This document shows, piece after piece, positions 1 through 8,841 of a stretch of 32,264 bases of DNA. The position numbers and the translations under genes are program-made. Positions within the stretch are counted from its first letter, which is position 1, and each line of letters starts with the position of its first letter. A model generated the notes under the pieces. It saw nothing but the letters and a program-made list of their open reading frames with translations. It was not told the DNA's origin and did not search any database. This DNA comes from Flavobacteriales bacterium (lineage in GTDB: Bacteria > Bacteroidota > Bacteroidia > DT-38): positions 1 to 32,264 of the forward strand of contig JABSPQ010000021.1 in assembly GCA_013214205.1 (NCBI GenBank), in the 5' to 3' direction.

Positions 1-114
1 TACATTGTCTGTAATATCTGATAACCCTGTACACGTTACCTGAAAAGAACTGGCCATTAAGCCCTCCTGATAAATCTGCAATAAGTTTTCAACATCCATA
101 TGTAAATTTATCAT
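1..114 (-). CDS. Partial ORF, unknown product, runs off the window edge
   Basis: An open frame of 38 codons begins at ATG 114, immediately after the TAA that ends the upstream acyltransferase frame (TAA-ATG abut), and stays open to the left edge. An internal ATG at position 99 is an alternative start. The visible residues (MDVENLLQIYQEGLM...) match no family I recognise. It could be the start of a downstream gene in the same operon, or chance coding after a truncated gene. Only the adjacency to the preceding stop supports it. Confidence 0.3.
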   Translation of the reverse strand, partial: MINLHMDVENLLQIYQEGLMASSFQVTCTGLSDITDNV

Positions 115-830
115 TTATAACTGCGTAACATGAGTTAATAAGTAAATCTGACATGCAACAGCACCCAATAAAAAGAACAATAATTCTGTCGAAAAAAAGC
201 GGTAAGACCATGGATCCTGATTTAAACCGAGGCTATAAATAAACAGCCGGAGTGCTACCGACACGATAATTAAACCAACTATTACTTTAATCGATTTCCA
301 TAAAATAAACGGAGCGATTAAATAAAATGACAGCTCTACCTCTAGCGACCAAGCTTGTGGCATTAATAAAAACCGATGTAGCTGTGGGTTCGAATTTGTA
401 AAATCGGATGTAAAAAACAATGCTCCTGTGTTTGGCTCAATCCCTATAAACAATACGGTTTCCTGAAAGAAGAGAACAATTTGAGAAAGCACTATAAATA
501 CAAAACCGCCTGAGTTCAAGGAATCGGAATGTAAATCGTAAGCCTCCATCATGCCCCAATCAGTTTTTCCATCAAAAGCCATAAACAACAACGGCAAAAG
601 CACAAACCAATATGCGGGAAAGATTCGCAGGAACCTATTGGTAATAAACAACCGATAACTTGCCAGCTTGCTCACATACTTCTCATTTAAAATGAGCGCC
701 ATGTAAAACCCTGAGATAATAAAAAACGACTGCACAGCAACTTGTCCGCCTAAAAACCCAAATCCGAAATTTTACTGTGCGCATGCGTTAACAACACCGA
801 TATTGCAAGTAAAAACCGAAGTGTTCCCAT
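115..830 (-). pseudogene. Acyltransferase family 3 (OafA/YrhL-like), frameshifted and short
   Basis: Family 3 acyltransferases are multi-pass membrane enzymes that O-acylate cell-surface glycans. The frame from ATG 830 encodes MGTLRFLLAISVLLTHAHSK and stops at TAG within GGT-TTT-TAG; the next frame continues exactly where the family expects (GFLGGQVAVQ, then SFFIISGFYMALIL, NRFLRIFPAYWFVLL). Adding one T to the five-T run (752-756) restores one frame. An in-frame TAG just upstream of ATG 830 fixes the start. The histidine of the LLTHAHS segment is the expected N-terminal catalytic histidine. The restored product is about 239 residues, whereas family members usually have 330-380, so the last membrane segments also seem missing. 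The cause could be a sequencing indel, true decay, or -1 frameshifting at G-GGT-TTT. Confidence 0.8.
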
Positions 831-845
831 TAGCTTCTATAGTTA

Positions 846-867
846 TTCAATCACAATTGTAATTGAA
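846..867. promoter_or_regulatory. 22-bp near-perfect palindrome centred on CAATTG, possible operator
   Basis: The two halves are TTCAATCACAA and TTGTAATTGAA, complementary with a single mismatched pair. It lies 15 bases upstream of the acyltransferase start, in the divergent region shared with trkA. A related AT-rich half (AATTATAATTGTGA) lies about 60 bases further on. The shape suits a dimeric regulator binding site, but no regulator is identified and AT-rich DNA makes such palindromes easier to find by chance. Confidence 0.3.
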
Positions 868-1004
868 CTTTAAACCTCAAAACAAGGTTTGTAGACCTGC
901 TTCTAAATTATCAAAATATACCTACCTAATTATAATTGTGAAAAAAAACGTTGAAAATAGTTGAAAACTATCCGAGAAGCGTGCATATCAACGGTTATAA
1001 TAAA

Positions 1005-1012
1005 TACTTTTG
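1005..1012 (+). promoter_or_regulatory. Bacteroidetes -7 promoter element upstream of trkA
   Basis: TACTTTTG matches the Bacteroidetes housekeeping -7 consensus TAnnTTTG and lies 28 bases before the trkA start. I see no clear TTG at the -33 position. Confidence 0.45.
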
Positions 1013-1040
1013 CCAAGCTATTTTTACAACAGATTGATAG

Positions 1041-2381
1041 ATGCGAATAATAATTGCGGGAGCAGGACAGGTAGGGTTTCATTTAGCTAAGATGTTGGCC
1101 AAGGAAAATCACAACATTACGGTGATTGATAGGGACAAAAAACTTTTGGAACAGGCAAGCACTCAGCTTGATGTATTAACTGTTAGAGGAAACTCCAATC
1201 GAATAAATGTTTTGCAAGACTCCAATGCCAACAAGGCAGATTTATTAATTGCAGTAACTTCTTTAGAAGAAACCAACATTACAACTTGCGCGCTGGGCAA
1301 GCAATTGGGCGCAAAACGTACCATTGCTCGGATAAATAATGCAGGTTACCAAGACGGAAACACACTTATCGACTTCGAAAAACTGGGGATTGACCATTTG
1401 GTTTACCCCGCCGAATTGGTTGTTGAAGAGATTATTCAACTTTTAAATAGAAGCGGACTTTCTAATGTACACGAATTTTCTGGTGGCAAACTATCATTAA
1501 TTGGAGCGGTTTTAGGAGAGGATGCTCCAGCGGTGGGCAAATCTCTTGTAGATATTACCGGCATGGTAGACCAAGTTAATTTTACTTTGGTGGCCATTCA
1601 TAGAAACAAGGAAACAATTATACCAAGAGGAGATACTATTTTAGAGAAAAACGACCATCTTTACATCATTACCCCTCCCGAAGAAATTGACATTCTGCGC
1701 TATTTGAGTGGTAAGAAAAAGATTGAGATAAAAAAAATAATGGTGTTGGGCGGTTCTAAAATTGGAGAACTGGCTTGTAGCAAGTTGGAAAGGCAATACG
1801 ACATTAAGTTAATTGAGAAGGACAGACTAAAGTGTTTCGACTTGGCCAACGACTTAAACCGTACTTTAATTTTAAATGGCGATGGCAGAGATGTTGACTT
1901 TTTAGAGGAGGAAGGCATTAAGGATATGGATGCTTTCATCGCTGTTTCTGGCGATTCAGAAACAAACATCATTTCATCGTTGGTTGCTAAAAACCATGGT
2001 GTTAACGAAACAATTGCACTTGTAGACAACATCGACTACATCAATTTATCGCAAAACATGGGTGTAGACACGCTAATCAACAAGAAATTAGCAGCAGCCA
2101 GTTTTATTTCGAAGTTTATTAGAGAAGGTGAATTAAAGGAAACCATGACTTTGCCGGGCGTAAATGCAGAAGTATTGGAGTATGTGGTTAAGGCCGACTC
2201 TAAAATAGCCGACAAATCAGTTAAAGAAATAGACTTCCCCAGAGGTGCTGTAATTGGCGGTATGATAAGAGGCGAGAAAGGATTTACTGTAAACAGCACA
2301 GTAACTTTTCGGGCAAACGACGAGGTGGTTGTGTTTTCTTTACCAGAGGCCATTTACAATGTCGAAAAACTTTTCAAGTAA
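1041..2381 (+). CDS. trkA: Trk system potassium transporter regulatory subunit TrkA
   Basis: TrkA is the cytoplasmic nucleotide-binding subunit that gates the TrkH potassium channel. At 446 residues it has the usual duplicated architecture. A first Rossmann RCK_N domain (about 1-125) starts with the nucleotide-binding loop GAGQVGFHLAKML and has the acidic ribose-binding residue in VIDRD. An RCK_C domain follows (about 140-225). A second RCK_N (about 233-355) opens with VLGGSKIGELA, and a final RCK_C occupies about 370-446. The second loop lacks one of the canonical glycines, as is common in the second half. trkH starts 8 bases after the stop, so the two are surely co-transcribed. Confidence 0.96.
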   Translation: MRIIIAGAGQVGFHLAKMLAKENHNITVIDRDKKLLEQASTQLDVLTVRGNSNRINVLQDSNANKADLLIAVTSLEETNITTCALGKQLGAKRTIARINNAGYQDGNTLIDFEKLGIDHLVYPAELVVEEIIQLLNRSGLSNVHEFSGGKLSLIGAVLGEDAPAVGKSLVDITGMVDQVNFTLVAIHRNKETIIPRGDTILEKNDHLYIITPPEEIDILRYLSGKKKIEIKKIMVLGGSKIGELACSKLERQYDIKLIEKDRLKCFDLANDLNRTLILNGDGRDVDFLEEEGIKDMDAFIAVSGDSETNIISSLVAKNHGVNETIALVDNIDYINLSQNMGVDTLINKKLAAASFISKFIREGELKETMTLPGVNAEVLEYVVKADSKIADKSVKEIDFPRGAVIGGMIRGEKGFTVNSTVTFRANDEVVVFSLPEAIYNVEKLFK

Positions 2382-2389
2382 AGTAGGCC

Positions 2390-3835
2390 ATGTTCAACTT
2401 TAGACTAATCGGCAACATACTGGGTCTCTTGTTGGTTATTTACGGGGTATTGATGCTCACCACCCTTTCTGTTTCCATATTCTACAACTGTTCTAGCGTT
2501 AAAGCCATTCTAGCCTCATCGGGCGTAACTTGTATTACAGGATTGTTACTTTGGTTTTTCACTCGAAATTCATCCTCAGAAATTACCAAGCGCGAAGGAT
2601 ACATTATTGTTACACTTTGCTGGTTCGCCATGGGTGTTTTTGGAGCCCTCCCCTTTCTGTTTAGCGGTGTTACCACAAGTTTAACAGATGCCTTTTTCGA
2701 ATCGGTTTCAGGATTAACCACAACAGGCTCTACTATTTTTACCGATTTGAGTGTAATTCCAAAAGGAATTCTTTTTTGGCGCAGCATGACGCAATGGGTT
2801 GGCGGAATGGGAATTATATTACTCTCTTTGGCTATTCTTCCACTATTGGGAATTGGCGGAATGCAGCTTTTTGTAGCAGAAGTGCCCGGTCTTTCACCAG
2901 ACAAAATACACCCTAGAGTTAAAGAAATGGCCAAACGATTGTGGGGCGTTTATGTATTGCTAACCGGCTTAGAAATGCTTTTACTTTGGATAGCTGGTAT
3001 GTCGCCATTTGATGCTGTTTGCCACGCTATGACAACCATGGCAACTGGTGGTTTCTCTACTCAAAACGACAGCATTGCCTCTTTTGGGCCTGTGATTCAA
3101 TACATCATTACTGCTTTTATGTTTTTAGCAGGAATCAGTTTTTCTCTTCATTACTTTTTACTTAGCGGTAAGTTCAAAAAGCTTTTGGGCAACGACGAAT
3201 TAAAGATGTATGCTTTCGGCTCTATTCTAACTGGTTTGGCGGTTGCGGCAACCATTTATATCTCTGGCGCATTTGGGTTTGAAGAGTCGTTTAGAAATGG
3301 CTTGTTTATGGTGGTTTCCATCATTACAACTACTGGTTATGTAACATTCGATTACACTGCTGGCACATATGGACTTACTTTTCTCTTTTTGCTGCTGATG
3401 TTTGTTGGAGGCTGCTCGGGTTCTACTGCTGGTGGAATTAAAGTGGTAAGAATCATGATTTTATTTAAGAACACATTTCTCGAACTTAAAAGGATGGTAC
3501 ACCCCAACGCGGTTATTCCTGTTAGGCTTAACAATCAATCTATCCCCGAAAAAATCATTTTAGCCGTTGTTGCTTTCGCCATTTATTACTTTACCATTTT
3601 TGTGGTTAGCACGCTTATTATGACCATGGTTGGCCTCGACATTCTATCTGCTGTTGGTGCAGTGGCATCTAGCCTTGGCAACATCGGACCTGGAATTGGA
3701 TCTGTGGGCCCGATGAATACTTTTGCCGATATTCCTTTAGTTGGTAAATGGGTGTTGTCGATTTTGATGGTAATTGGGCGATTGGAAATATTTACGGTTC
3801 TTATTTTGTTAAGCAGATCGTTCTGGAAAAAATAA
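2390..3835 (+). CDS. trkH: TrkH family potassium uptake channel subunit
   Basis: This is the inner-membrane ion-conducting subunit that partners TrkA. Its 481 residues match the family length of about 480. The four selectivity-filter P-loops are visible in order: TTTGSTIF (near residue 110), ATGGFSTQ (near 222), TTTGYVTF (near 311) and SLGNIGPG (near 428), each between hydrophobic segments, with the characteristic GGCSGSTAGG segment near 340. The C-terminus ends with the typical GRLEIFTVLIL...FWKK. It is the second gene of the trkAH operon. The basis for the call is family-wide motifs, and I see no lesion. Confidence 0.97.
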   Translation: MFNFRLIGNILGLLLVIYGVLMLTTLSVSIFYNCSSVKAILASSGVTCITGLLLWFFTRNSSSEITKREGYIIVTLCWFAMGVFGALPFLFSGVTTSLTDAFFESVSGLTTTGSTIFTDLSVIPKGILFWRSMTQWVGGMGIILLSLAILPLLGIGGMQLFVAEVPGLSPDKIHPRVKEMAKRLWGVYVLLTGLEMLLLWIAGMSPFDAVCHAMTTMATGGFSTQNDSIASFGPVIQYIITAFMFLAGISFSLHYFLLSGKFKKLLGNDELKMYAFGSILTGLAVAATIYISGAFGFEESFRNGLFMVVSIITTTGYVTFDYTAGTYGLTFLFLLLMFVGGCSGSTAGGIKVVRIMILFKNTFLELKRMVHPNAVIPVRLNNQSIPEKIILAVVAFAIYYFTIFVVSTLIMTMVGLDILSAVGAVASSLGNIGPGIGSVGPMNTFADIPLVGKWVLSILMVIGRLEIFTVLILLSRSFWKK

Positions 3836-3852
3836 ATTCAAAACTACTGTCA

Positions 3853-3946
3853 TTTCAATATATAAAGAATTTGAAAGCCCATTTCGAGGAATAAAAAGAT
3901 TATAATTCCTTTCTCTCAGATAATTATTTCTTTTCAATATATAAAG
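3853..3946 (+). repeat. 15-bp direct repeat pair upstream of the MFS gene
   Basis: TTTCAATATATAAAG occurs exactly at 3853-3867 and again at 3932-3946, 79 bases apart, in the 134-base gap between trkH and the MFS gene. The second copy ends 23 bases before the MFS start. Possible roles are paired regulator sites or a duplicated promoter element; nothing else supports a function. Confidence 0.5.
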
Positions 3947-3969
3947 TCCACAAATAATTACATTAGCAC

Positions 3970-5142
3970 ATGAGTAACCAACTCGCTAACATCAAGTCCA
4001 TTATCCCAGTTGCAATTGCTATCACCGCCACCTATAGTGTTGGGCTGTTTGGGCTATACAATCAACCGCAATTGTTAATTCCTTTAATGGAGAAATTCAA
4101 TGCGACGGATCCCGATATTGGCTTGCTCTACACAGTGGAAAACGTATTTTACTTCCTTTCCATACTGCTTTCCACAATTCCTGTTTCTAAATATTCCAGG
4201 ACTCAACTAGCCTTAATGGGTTCTGTTTTATTGGTTATGGGAAACGTTGCTTCTGCTTATGCAGGAGACCTTACAGCACTAATGTTTTACAGAGTTATTG
4301 TATCTATTGGAGCGGGATTAATTTCGGCTGCAGGAACCGCCACAGCCTCGGCTGCAAAAGACCCCGAAAGAGCCTTTGCTATGTCGGGCGTTGTTTATCT
4401 ATTAATTTTTGCGGCTTCCCATGCCGTCTTTCAAGCTATACTATCCAACTTCGGAATCAAAGGAATCTATTTATGCACAGCCGCTTATTCAACATTGGTT
4501 ATTCCTGCCTTTTTCTTGCTACAGCCACCTATAAAAGGAGAAAACGACGAACCTGATTTCTTTAAAAGCCTTAAAGCTGCCCCCTATAGGCTACTTGCTA
4601 TTTTGGCCATGGCAGGCTTATTTATTTACGAACTCGGACAAAATGCAGTTTTTACCTACATGGATAAACTGGGAGACAATGCAGGTATCGAGGCCGATGA
4701 AAGAGGCATGACTCAATTTAAAGCTACTGTGTTTGGGTTATTAGGAGGTTTGTTGGCGACGTGGATGGGAAATAAATATGGCAGATTTAAACCGTTGATG
4801 GCTGGGCTTACCGTTAATATTATTGCAAGTGCTATGTTTACAATTATTGATAATAAAGATTATTACTTCTATCTCATGGCGGCCTGGGACATATCATATA
4901 GTCTGCTGATGCCTTATTTAATGAGCACATTGGCTTCTTTAGATAAGCACGGCAGATGGGCTGTTGCTGGCGATGCATTTTGGAATTTTGCTTCTACACC
5001 AGGACCAATTATTGCAACTTTAATTGTTGTACACGGTGGATATAATCCGTTAGCCATTTGGGTTTTAACTTGCGGAGCCATTGGCATGACCATGTTCTGC
5101 TACACAGCAAGGAAATCAGACCAATTGGGTTTAGAGGAGTAA
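3970..5142 (+). CDS. MFS transporter, intact copy
   Basis: A 390-residue hydrophobic protein with roughly 12 predicted membrane segments and the two-half layout of the major facilitator superfamily. The segment PVSKYSRTQLALMG after the second helix is the usual position of MFS motif A; the matching loop of the second half is WMGNKYGRFKPLMAG. A longer polar loop (about residues 190-202) separates the halves. Substrate cannot be told from sequence. The start follows the trkH gap and is supported by alignment with the decayed copy downstream, whose N-terminus (MSQQRSEF..) begins at the same place. Close copies at 5344-6511 and 7651-7734 show that this is the surviving member of a tandem array. 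Confidence 0.9.
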   Translation: MSNQLANIKSIIPVAIAITATYSVGLFGLYNQPQLLIPLMEKFNATDPDIGLLYTVENVFYFLSILLSTIPVSKYSRTQLALMGSVLLVMGNVASAYAGDLTALMFYRVIVSIGAGLISAAGTATASAAKDPERAFAMSGVVYLLIFAASHAVFQAILSNFGIKGIYLCTAAYSTLVIPAFFLLQPPIKGENDEPDFFKSLKAAPYRLLAILAMAGLFIYELGQNAVFTYMDKLGDNAGIEADERGMTQFKATVFGLLGGLLATWMGNKYGRFKPLMAGLTVNIIASAMFTIIDNKDYYFYLMAAWDISYSLLMPYLMSTLASLDKHGRWAVAGDAFWNFASTPGPIIATLIVVHGGYNPLAIWVLTCGAIGMTMFCYTARKSDQLGLEE

Positions 5143-5220
5143 GTTTTCTTCCTCAAAACTCCTGCTCAAACTCTTGCTTTCTCTCTGCTTCTTGTTCTTT
5201 CCCATTCTTAAAACCCTTCG

Positions 5221-5246
5221 TCCTCCGTAGCCTTGGCGTAGGAGGA
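5221..5246. repeat. REP-like palindrome / possible terminator
   Basis: TCCTCC and GGAGGA arms enclose inner TA-GCC and GGC-TA arms with single G bulges on each side and a two-base loop. It lies 79 bases after the stop of the intact MFS gene, between it and the decayed copy. There is no U-run directly after it, so a dispersed palindromic element is as likely as a terminator. Confidence 0.35.
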
Positions 5247-5343
5247 TTACTCGCTCTTTCTCTTGCTCAAAACTCATTTCTGACTAATCCCTACCTTTAC
5301 AATAAGCGGAAACAAATAAGCCAGTCTCGAAACAAGTATATAA

Positions 5344-6511
5344 ATGTCCCAACAGCGATCAGAATTTATATCCATTGCCACGCTCTCAATTGCCGTTATG
5401 GCTTGTTGATCGGTTGGTGTATGGGGAATGCTGTTCGCAGCCACAGCTCCTAATTCCGCTAATGGAACTATACGATGCAACTGAGCCCGAAATTGGCTGG
5501 CTTTACTCGGTCGAAAATTCCTTTTACTTCTTGTCGTTGCTCATCTCAACATTAGCGATAGCAAAATATTCGCACTTCAAATTGGCCTTACTAGGCACTA
5601 TACTCCTTGTTGCATAAAACATAGACTCTTCTTTTGCAGGCAGTTACGACTTGATTATGGCAAGTAGAATTATTGTTGCTCTTGGAGGTGGATTAATTTC
5701 TAGTTCTGGTACTGCTGCGGCATCAGGGGCCAAAAGCCCAGAACGAATTTTTGCAATTGCGGGCATTCTTTATCTGCTTGTATTTGTAATTGGCCACCGC
5801 ATTATTCCCATTGGCCTTAGCACTTTCGGTACTACAAGTACTTATCTTGGTATGATGGCTTACGCTATATGTATTGTTCCTACTTATTATTTTTTATTGA
5901 CTTCTAAAAGCGTAAAAACAGCCTCGTCCAATTTTATTCATTTTTTGGCTGATGCCCCATACCGACTTCTCGGGATTTTGGCTTTAATAGACATTTTTGT
6001 TTACGAATTAGGACAAATTGCCGTATACATTTACATGGACAAAGTGGGTAATGACGTTGGATTAGATCAAGATGAAAGAGGCGACACTATTTCTACTTCG
6101 TTGTTAATTGGAATCTCGGGCGGACTTATTGCCACGTGGCAAGGAACTCGTTTTGGCAGGTTTTGGCCGTTGATGGTGGGGTTAGGCGGATAAGTTTCGT
6201 TTAGTGCGCTTTTCGTGCTTAATAGCAATCCCGATTTTTATCAACCTCTACTTATTTCGTGGAATATCTGTTACAGCTTTTCTATACCATATATAATGGG
6301 CACTTTGGCATCGCTCGACAAACAAGGGAGATGGGCAGTGGCAGGAAACGCATTTTGGAATTTAGCCTCTTCTCCAGGCCCTTTTATAGCCACTTTAATT
6401 GCATCTTACAGCGGCTATGGCTACTTGGCCATGTGGGCTTTTACAACAGGAACAATCGGAACTATGATGTTTTGCTACTCAGGAAAGCAATCGGACAAAT
6501 TGGATCTATAG
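5344..6511 (+). pseudogene. Decayed tandem copy of the MFS transporter
   Basis: Homologous along its whole length to the intact gene at 3970-5142 (for example SQPQLLIPLMELYDATEPEIG against NQPQLLIPLMEKFNATDPDIG, and the shared RWAVAG.AFWN segment). It is broken by at least four lesions: TGA at 5407-5409, a frameshift between about 5432 and 5448, TAA at 5615-5617 and TAA at 6191-6193. After the frameshift all remaining pieces are in one frame, so the later stops are substitutions, not indels. This makes sequencing error an unlikely explanation. The copy ends with the same C-terminal segment (MFCYSGKQSDKLDL) as its parent. Small ORFs within it should not be annotated separately. Confidence 0.92.
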
Positions 6512-6591
6512 AAATAGGGTTTAGGACTTAAACTTAGCGAACTTGCAATGAGTTTTCTTGATAATTTATATCTGAAATTATTTCTTTCAAC

Positions 6592-7599
6592 TTAAGCTTT
6601 ATCTTGGTTTCGTTCTTTATTTTCTTCGATTATAAAGAACTCTTGCAACTTAGATTCTAATGTTTTTTTATCAATTAACTTTGTTTCATATTGTGACACC
6701 ATGGTAGGCGACATACTCCTACTCAAAGCATATTCAACTACTTGTTCATCTTTACTTTTACAAAGTACTATCCCAACACTTGGCTTCTCATAATCTTTTT
6801 TCACATCTCTGTCTAATGCTTCTAAATAAAATTCCATTTTACCCAAGTATTCGGGCTTGAAGTCTGTAATTTTTAAATCGAATGCAACCAAGCATTGTAA
6901 TTCTCGGTGATAAAACAAAAGATCAACATAAAAATCCTTACTGCCCACTTGAACCCTGTATTCTTGCCCGACAAACGTAAAATCCTTACCAAATTCAAGG
7001 ACGAATTCTTTCAAGTGAGATACTATGCCATTCCTCAAGTCTTTTTCTTCAAACGGCTTCGACAACGATAAAAAGTCTAGTACATAATTGTCCTTAAACA
7101 CCTGATCGGCTTTAGGATGTATTTCTCTCAGCGGTGCTGAGAGTTTTGATCCCGACAACATCGCTCTCTCGTAAATACCGCTGTCAATTTGTCTCTCTAT
7201 TTCACGCGAACTATACTTTTCCCTAATTGAAAGTTTCAGATAGAATTCTTGCTCCGTCTCTGATTTACTTTTAGAAATGATAAGTAAATTATTGGTCCAG
7301 CTTAATTCTCTCGTCAGTGCTGAGAGAATATTATTGAATATGTATGCCTCATAAAACTGACGCATTCTCCATAAATTTTGGGAGGAAAACCCCTTAATTG
7401 TTACATCTTGCTCCAAAATAAAATTAGACAGTGAAGCAACAACACTTTTCCCCCAACTACCTTCTTTGGTCCTTTCACTGATTTGCTTACCTACGTTCCA
7501 ATATAACTCAATCAATTCAGTATTAACTGATGCAATAGGTTTCTGTTTTGCTCTCTGAATAAGGGTTAAAATATCATTAAAATGCTTGTCGACCTCCAT
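6592..7599 (-). CDS. YhcG/DUF1016-type PDDEXK nuclease domain protein
   Basis: These proteins combine an N-terminal DUF1016 helical domain with a C-terminal PDDEXK nuclease fold and are common in bacterial accessory DNA; their exact role is uncertain. Here the N-terminal domain includes IELYWNVGKQISERTKEGSWG and SSQNLWRMRQFYEAY, and the nuclease core shows the acidic residue of FYVDLLFYHRELQCLV followed by FDLK, then KPEYLGKMEFYLEALD. I place the start at ATG 7599 (MEVDKHFNDIL), giving 335 residues. The open frame extends to 7707, but that extension is antisense to an MFS gene remnant, so it is not native coding. The gene is opposite in strand to the MFS array and is embedded in it, which suggests arrival by insertion. 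Confidence 0.88.
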   Translation of the reverse strand: MEVDKHFNDILTLIQRAKQKPIASVNTELIELYWNVGKQISERTKEGSWGKSVVASLSNFILEQDVTIKGFSSQNLWRMRQFYEAYIFNNILSALTRELSWTNNLLIISKSKSETEQEFYLKLSIREKYSSREIERQIDSGIYERAMLSGSKLSAPLREIHPKADQVFKDNYVLDFLSLSKPFEEKDLRNGIVSHLKEFVLEFGKDFTFVGQEYRVQVGSKDFYVDLLFYHRELQCLVAFDLKITDFKPEYLGKMEFYLEALDRDVKKDYEKPSVGIVLCKSKDEQVVEYALSRSMSPTMVSQYETKLIDKKTLESKLQEFFIIEENKERNQDKA

Positions 7600-7650
7600 T
7601 CGGAAAAAATAATAAAGATCACGCAATTTTGTGAGTTCTTTAATTATTAA

Positions 7651-7734
7651 TGGGCTTTTACAACAGGCACAATCGAAACTATGATATTTTGCTACCCAGG
7701 GAAGCAATCGGATAAATTGGGTTTGGAGAAATAG
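7651..7734 (+). pseudogene. Third MFS copy: C-terminal remnant of 27 codons plus stop
   Basis: Reads WAFTTGTIETMIFCYPGKQSDK..LEK then TAG, matching the last codons of the decayed copy (WAFTTGTIGTMMFCYSGKQSDK) and of the intact gene, also at nucleotide level. The similarity goes on for about 20 bases past the stop (AAGACTTAAATTAG against AGGACTTAAACTTAG near 6525). Nothing upstream of it is MFS-like; the YhcG gene begins 52 bases away on the other strand. It is therefore a relic of a third tandem copy, or of a duplication made when the YhcG gene was inserted. Confidence 0.85.
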
Positions 7735-7800
7735 TCGTAAGACTTAAATTAGTTCATTGTAAATTCCTCCTACTCCAAACTCACACACTCTCCTCTCTCC

Positions 7801-8841
7801 TCACTTCGCTGTCCAGCTCAAAGAAATTTCTATTCCACCTTTTGCAGATGAGGCACGTGATAAATCAGAATTATTGATGTCGTAGCTGACACCTAGAGTA
7901 AAATTGAAGATTTCTAATTGCCAGTATGGGATAAACGCATCCCCTACCTGATACAACGCTCCAATTGAAATTGCCGACTCGTCGTTTCCGATTCCTCCCT
8001 TTAAAGGTTTTCTAAGAAACAAACCTGCAGTAGCGTTTGTAGAACTAGCTTGCTTAACAAATAACACAGTTGGCACCAAAGCAAAATCACCATTGACAAT
8101 GCTAATTTGAGAACTTGCATGGAGCACCATTCTCATTGGCAACTTGTTGTCGTTAAAAGAATAGAATGTGTTATTCGGACGGTTTACATGAAAAACAGCC
8201 AAACCCACATTCACCTTAAAATCTTTTGTGCTAGTAGAAAAAACATCCTCGCTGGTGTGCGTCCAATTTAGCCCAACCCCTAAATCAGCATACATTTGAT
8301 TTTCAGAAAACTCCAATTCGTTCGTAGGCAAATCAGCGTTGTAAGCACCTCTGTCATACTGGCTGTTCCATTGCAGGTTGGTGTAATCGAGGCTGTGCTG
8401 AACAAACCCACCAATTAACCCGGCCGACAAATAATTACGCTCGGAAACCTTTAAATGATAGGCCAAAGAAAGATTCATTTGATTTGAACCCAGTTGAGAC
8501 GAACCCGCTTTATCGCTTAACACAGATATACCAATCCCTAAAAAACCAGTTTCATTTTTGCCCTTAGACAACCTTGTATCAAAAGAAAACGCAAGTGTTC
8601 TAAATGGAGCAGAGATACTTCCCCATTGATTTTTATAATTGGTGGTCAATCGCATTTTACCATCAATGGCACCGATTTCCGACGGATTTAACAAAACTTT
8701 AGAATTGTTAAATTGAGAAAACTGAAGATCTTGAGCCTTCAATTCAGATACTTGAAAAAGTAAAACCGCCAGCATTGCTAGTGTCGATTTTAAGCAGTAT
8801 TTATTTTGAGTTGTTGCCATTGTTTTTATCCACATATCCAT
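7801..8841 (-). CDS. PorP/SprF family type IX secretion-associated outer membrane protein
   Basis: Family members are outer-membrane beta barrels that associate with type IX secretion; SprF-like ones help deliver particular cargo with type B C-terminal domains. A signal peptide is followed by the family opening QDLQFSQFNNSKVLLNPSEIGA, then NYKNQWGSISAPFRTLAFSFD, and amphipathic strands to the terminal FNFTLGVSYDINNS...ISLSW. At about 347 residues it is close to the usual 300-350. ATG 8841 overlaps the stop of the upstream cargo gene (TAATG), which points to translational coupling; ATG 8835 (8 bases after GAGG) and ATG 8820, which gives a more compact signal peptide, are alternatives. The pairing with the cargo gene at 8841-10293 is the standard SprB/SprF-like arrangement. 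Confidence 0.93.
   Translation of the reverse strand: MDMWIKTMATTQNKYCLKSTLAMLAVLLFQVSELKAQDLQFSQFNNSKVLLNPSEIGAIDGKMRLTTNYKNQWGSISAPFRTLAFSFDTRLSKGKNETGFLGIGISVLSDKAGSSQLGSNQMNLSLAYHLKVSERNYLSAGLIGGFVQHSLDYTNLQWNSQYDRGAYNADLPTNELEFSENQMYADLGVGLNWTHTSEDVFSTSTKDFKVNVGLAVFHVNRPNNTFYSFNDNKLPMRMVLHASSQISIVNGDFALVPTVLFVKQASSTNATAGLFLRKPLKGGIGNDESAISIGALYQVGDAFIPYWQLEIFNFTLGVSYDINNSDLSRASSAKGGIEISLSWTAK

Noticed and set aside
5058-5480. ORFs over the end of the intact MFS gene and the gap after it
   Set aside because: Out-of-frame shadows of the intact gene and of the decayed copy; no protein-like features of their own.
7600-7707. 36-codon N-terminal extension of the YhcG-type ORF (MLPWVAKYHSF...)
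   Set aside because: It is the antisense of an MFS gene remnant, and family homology begins at MEVDKHF, start 7599.
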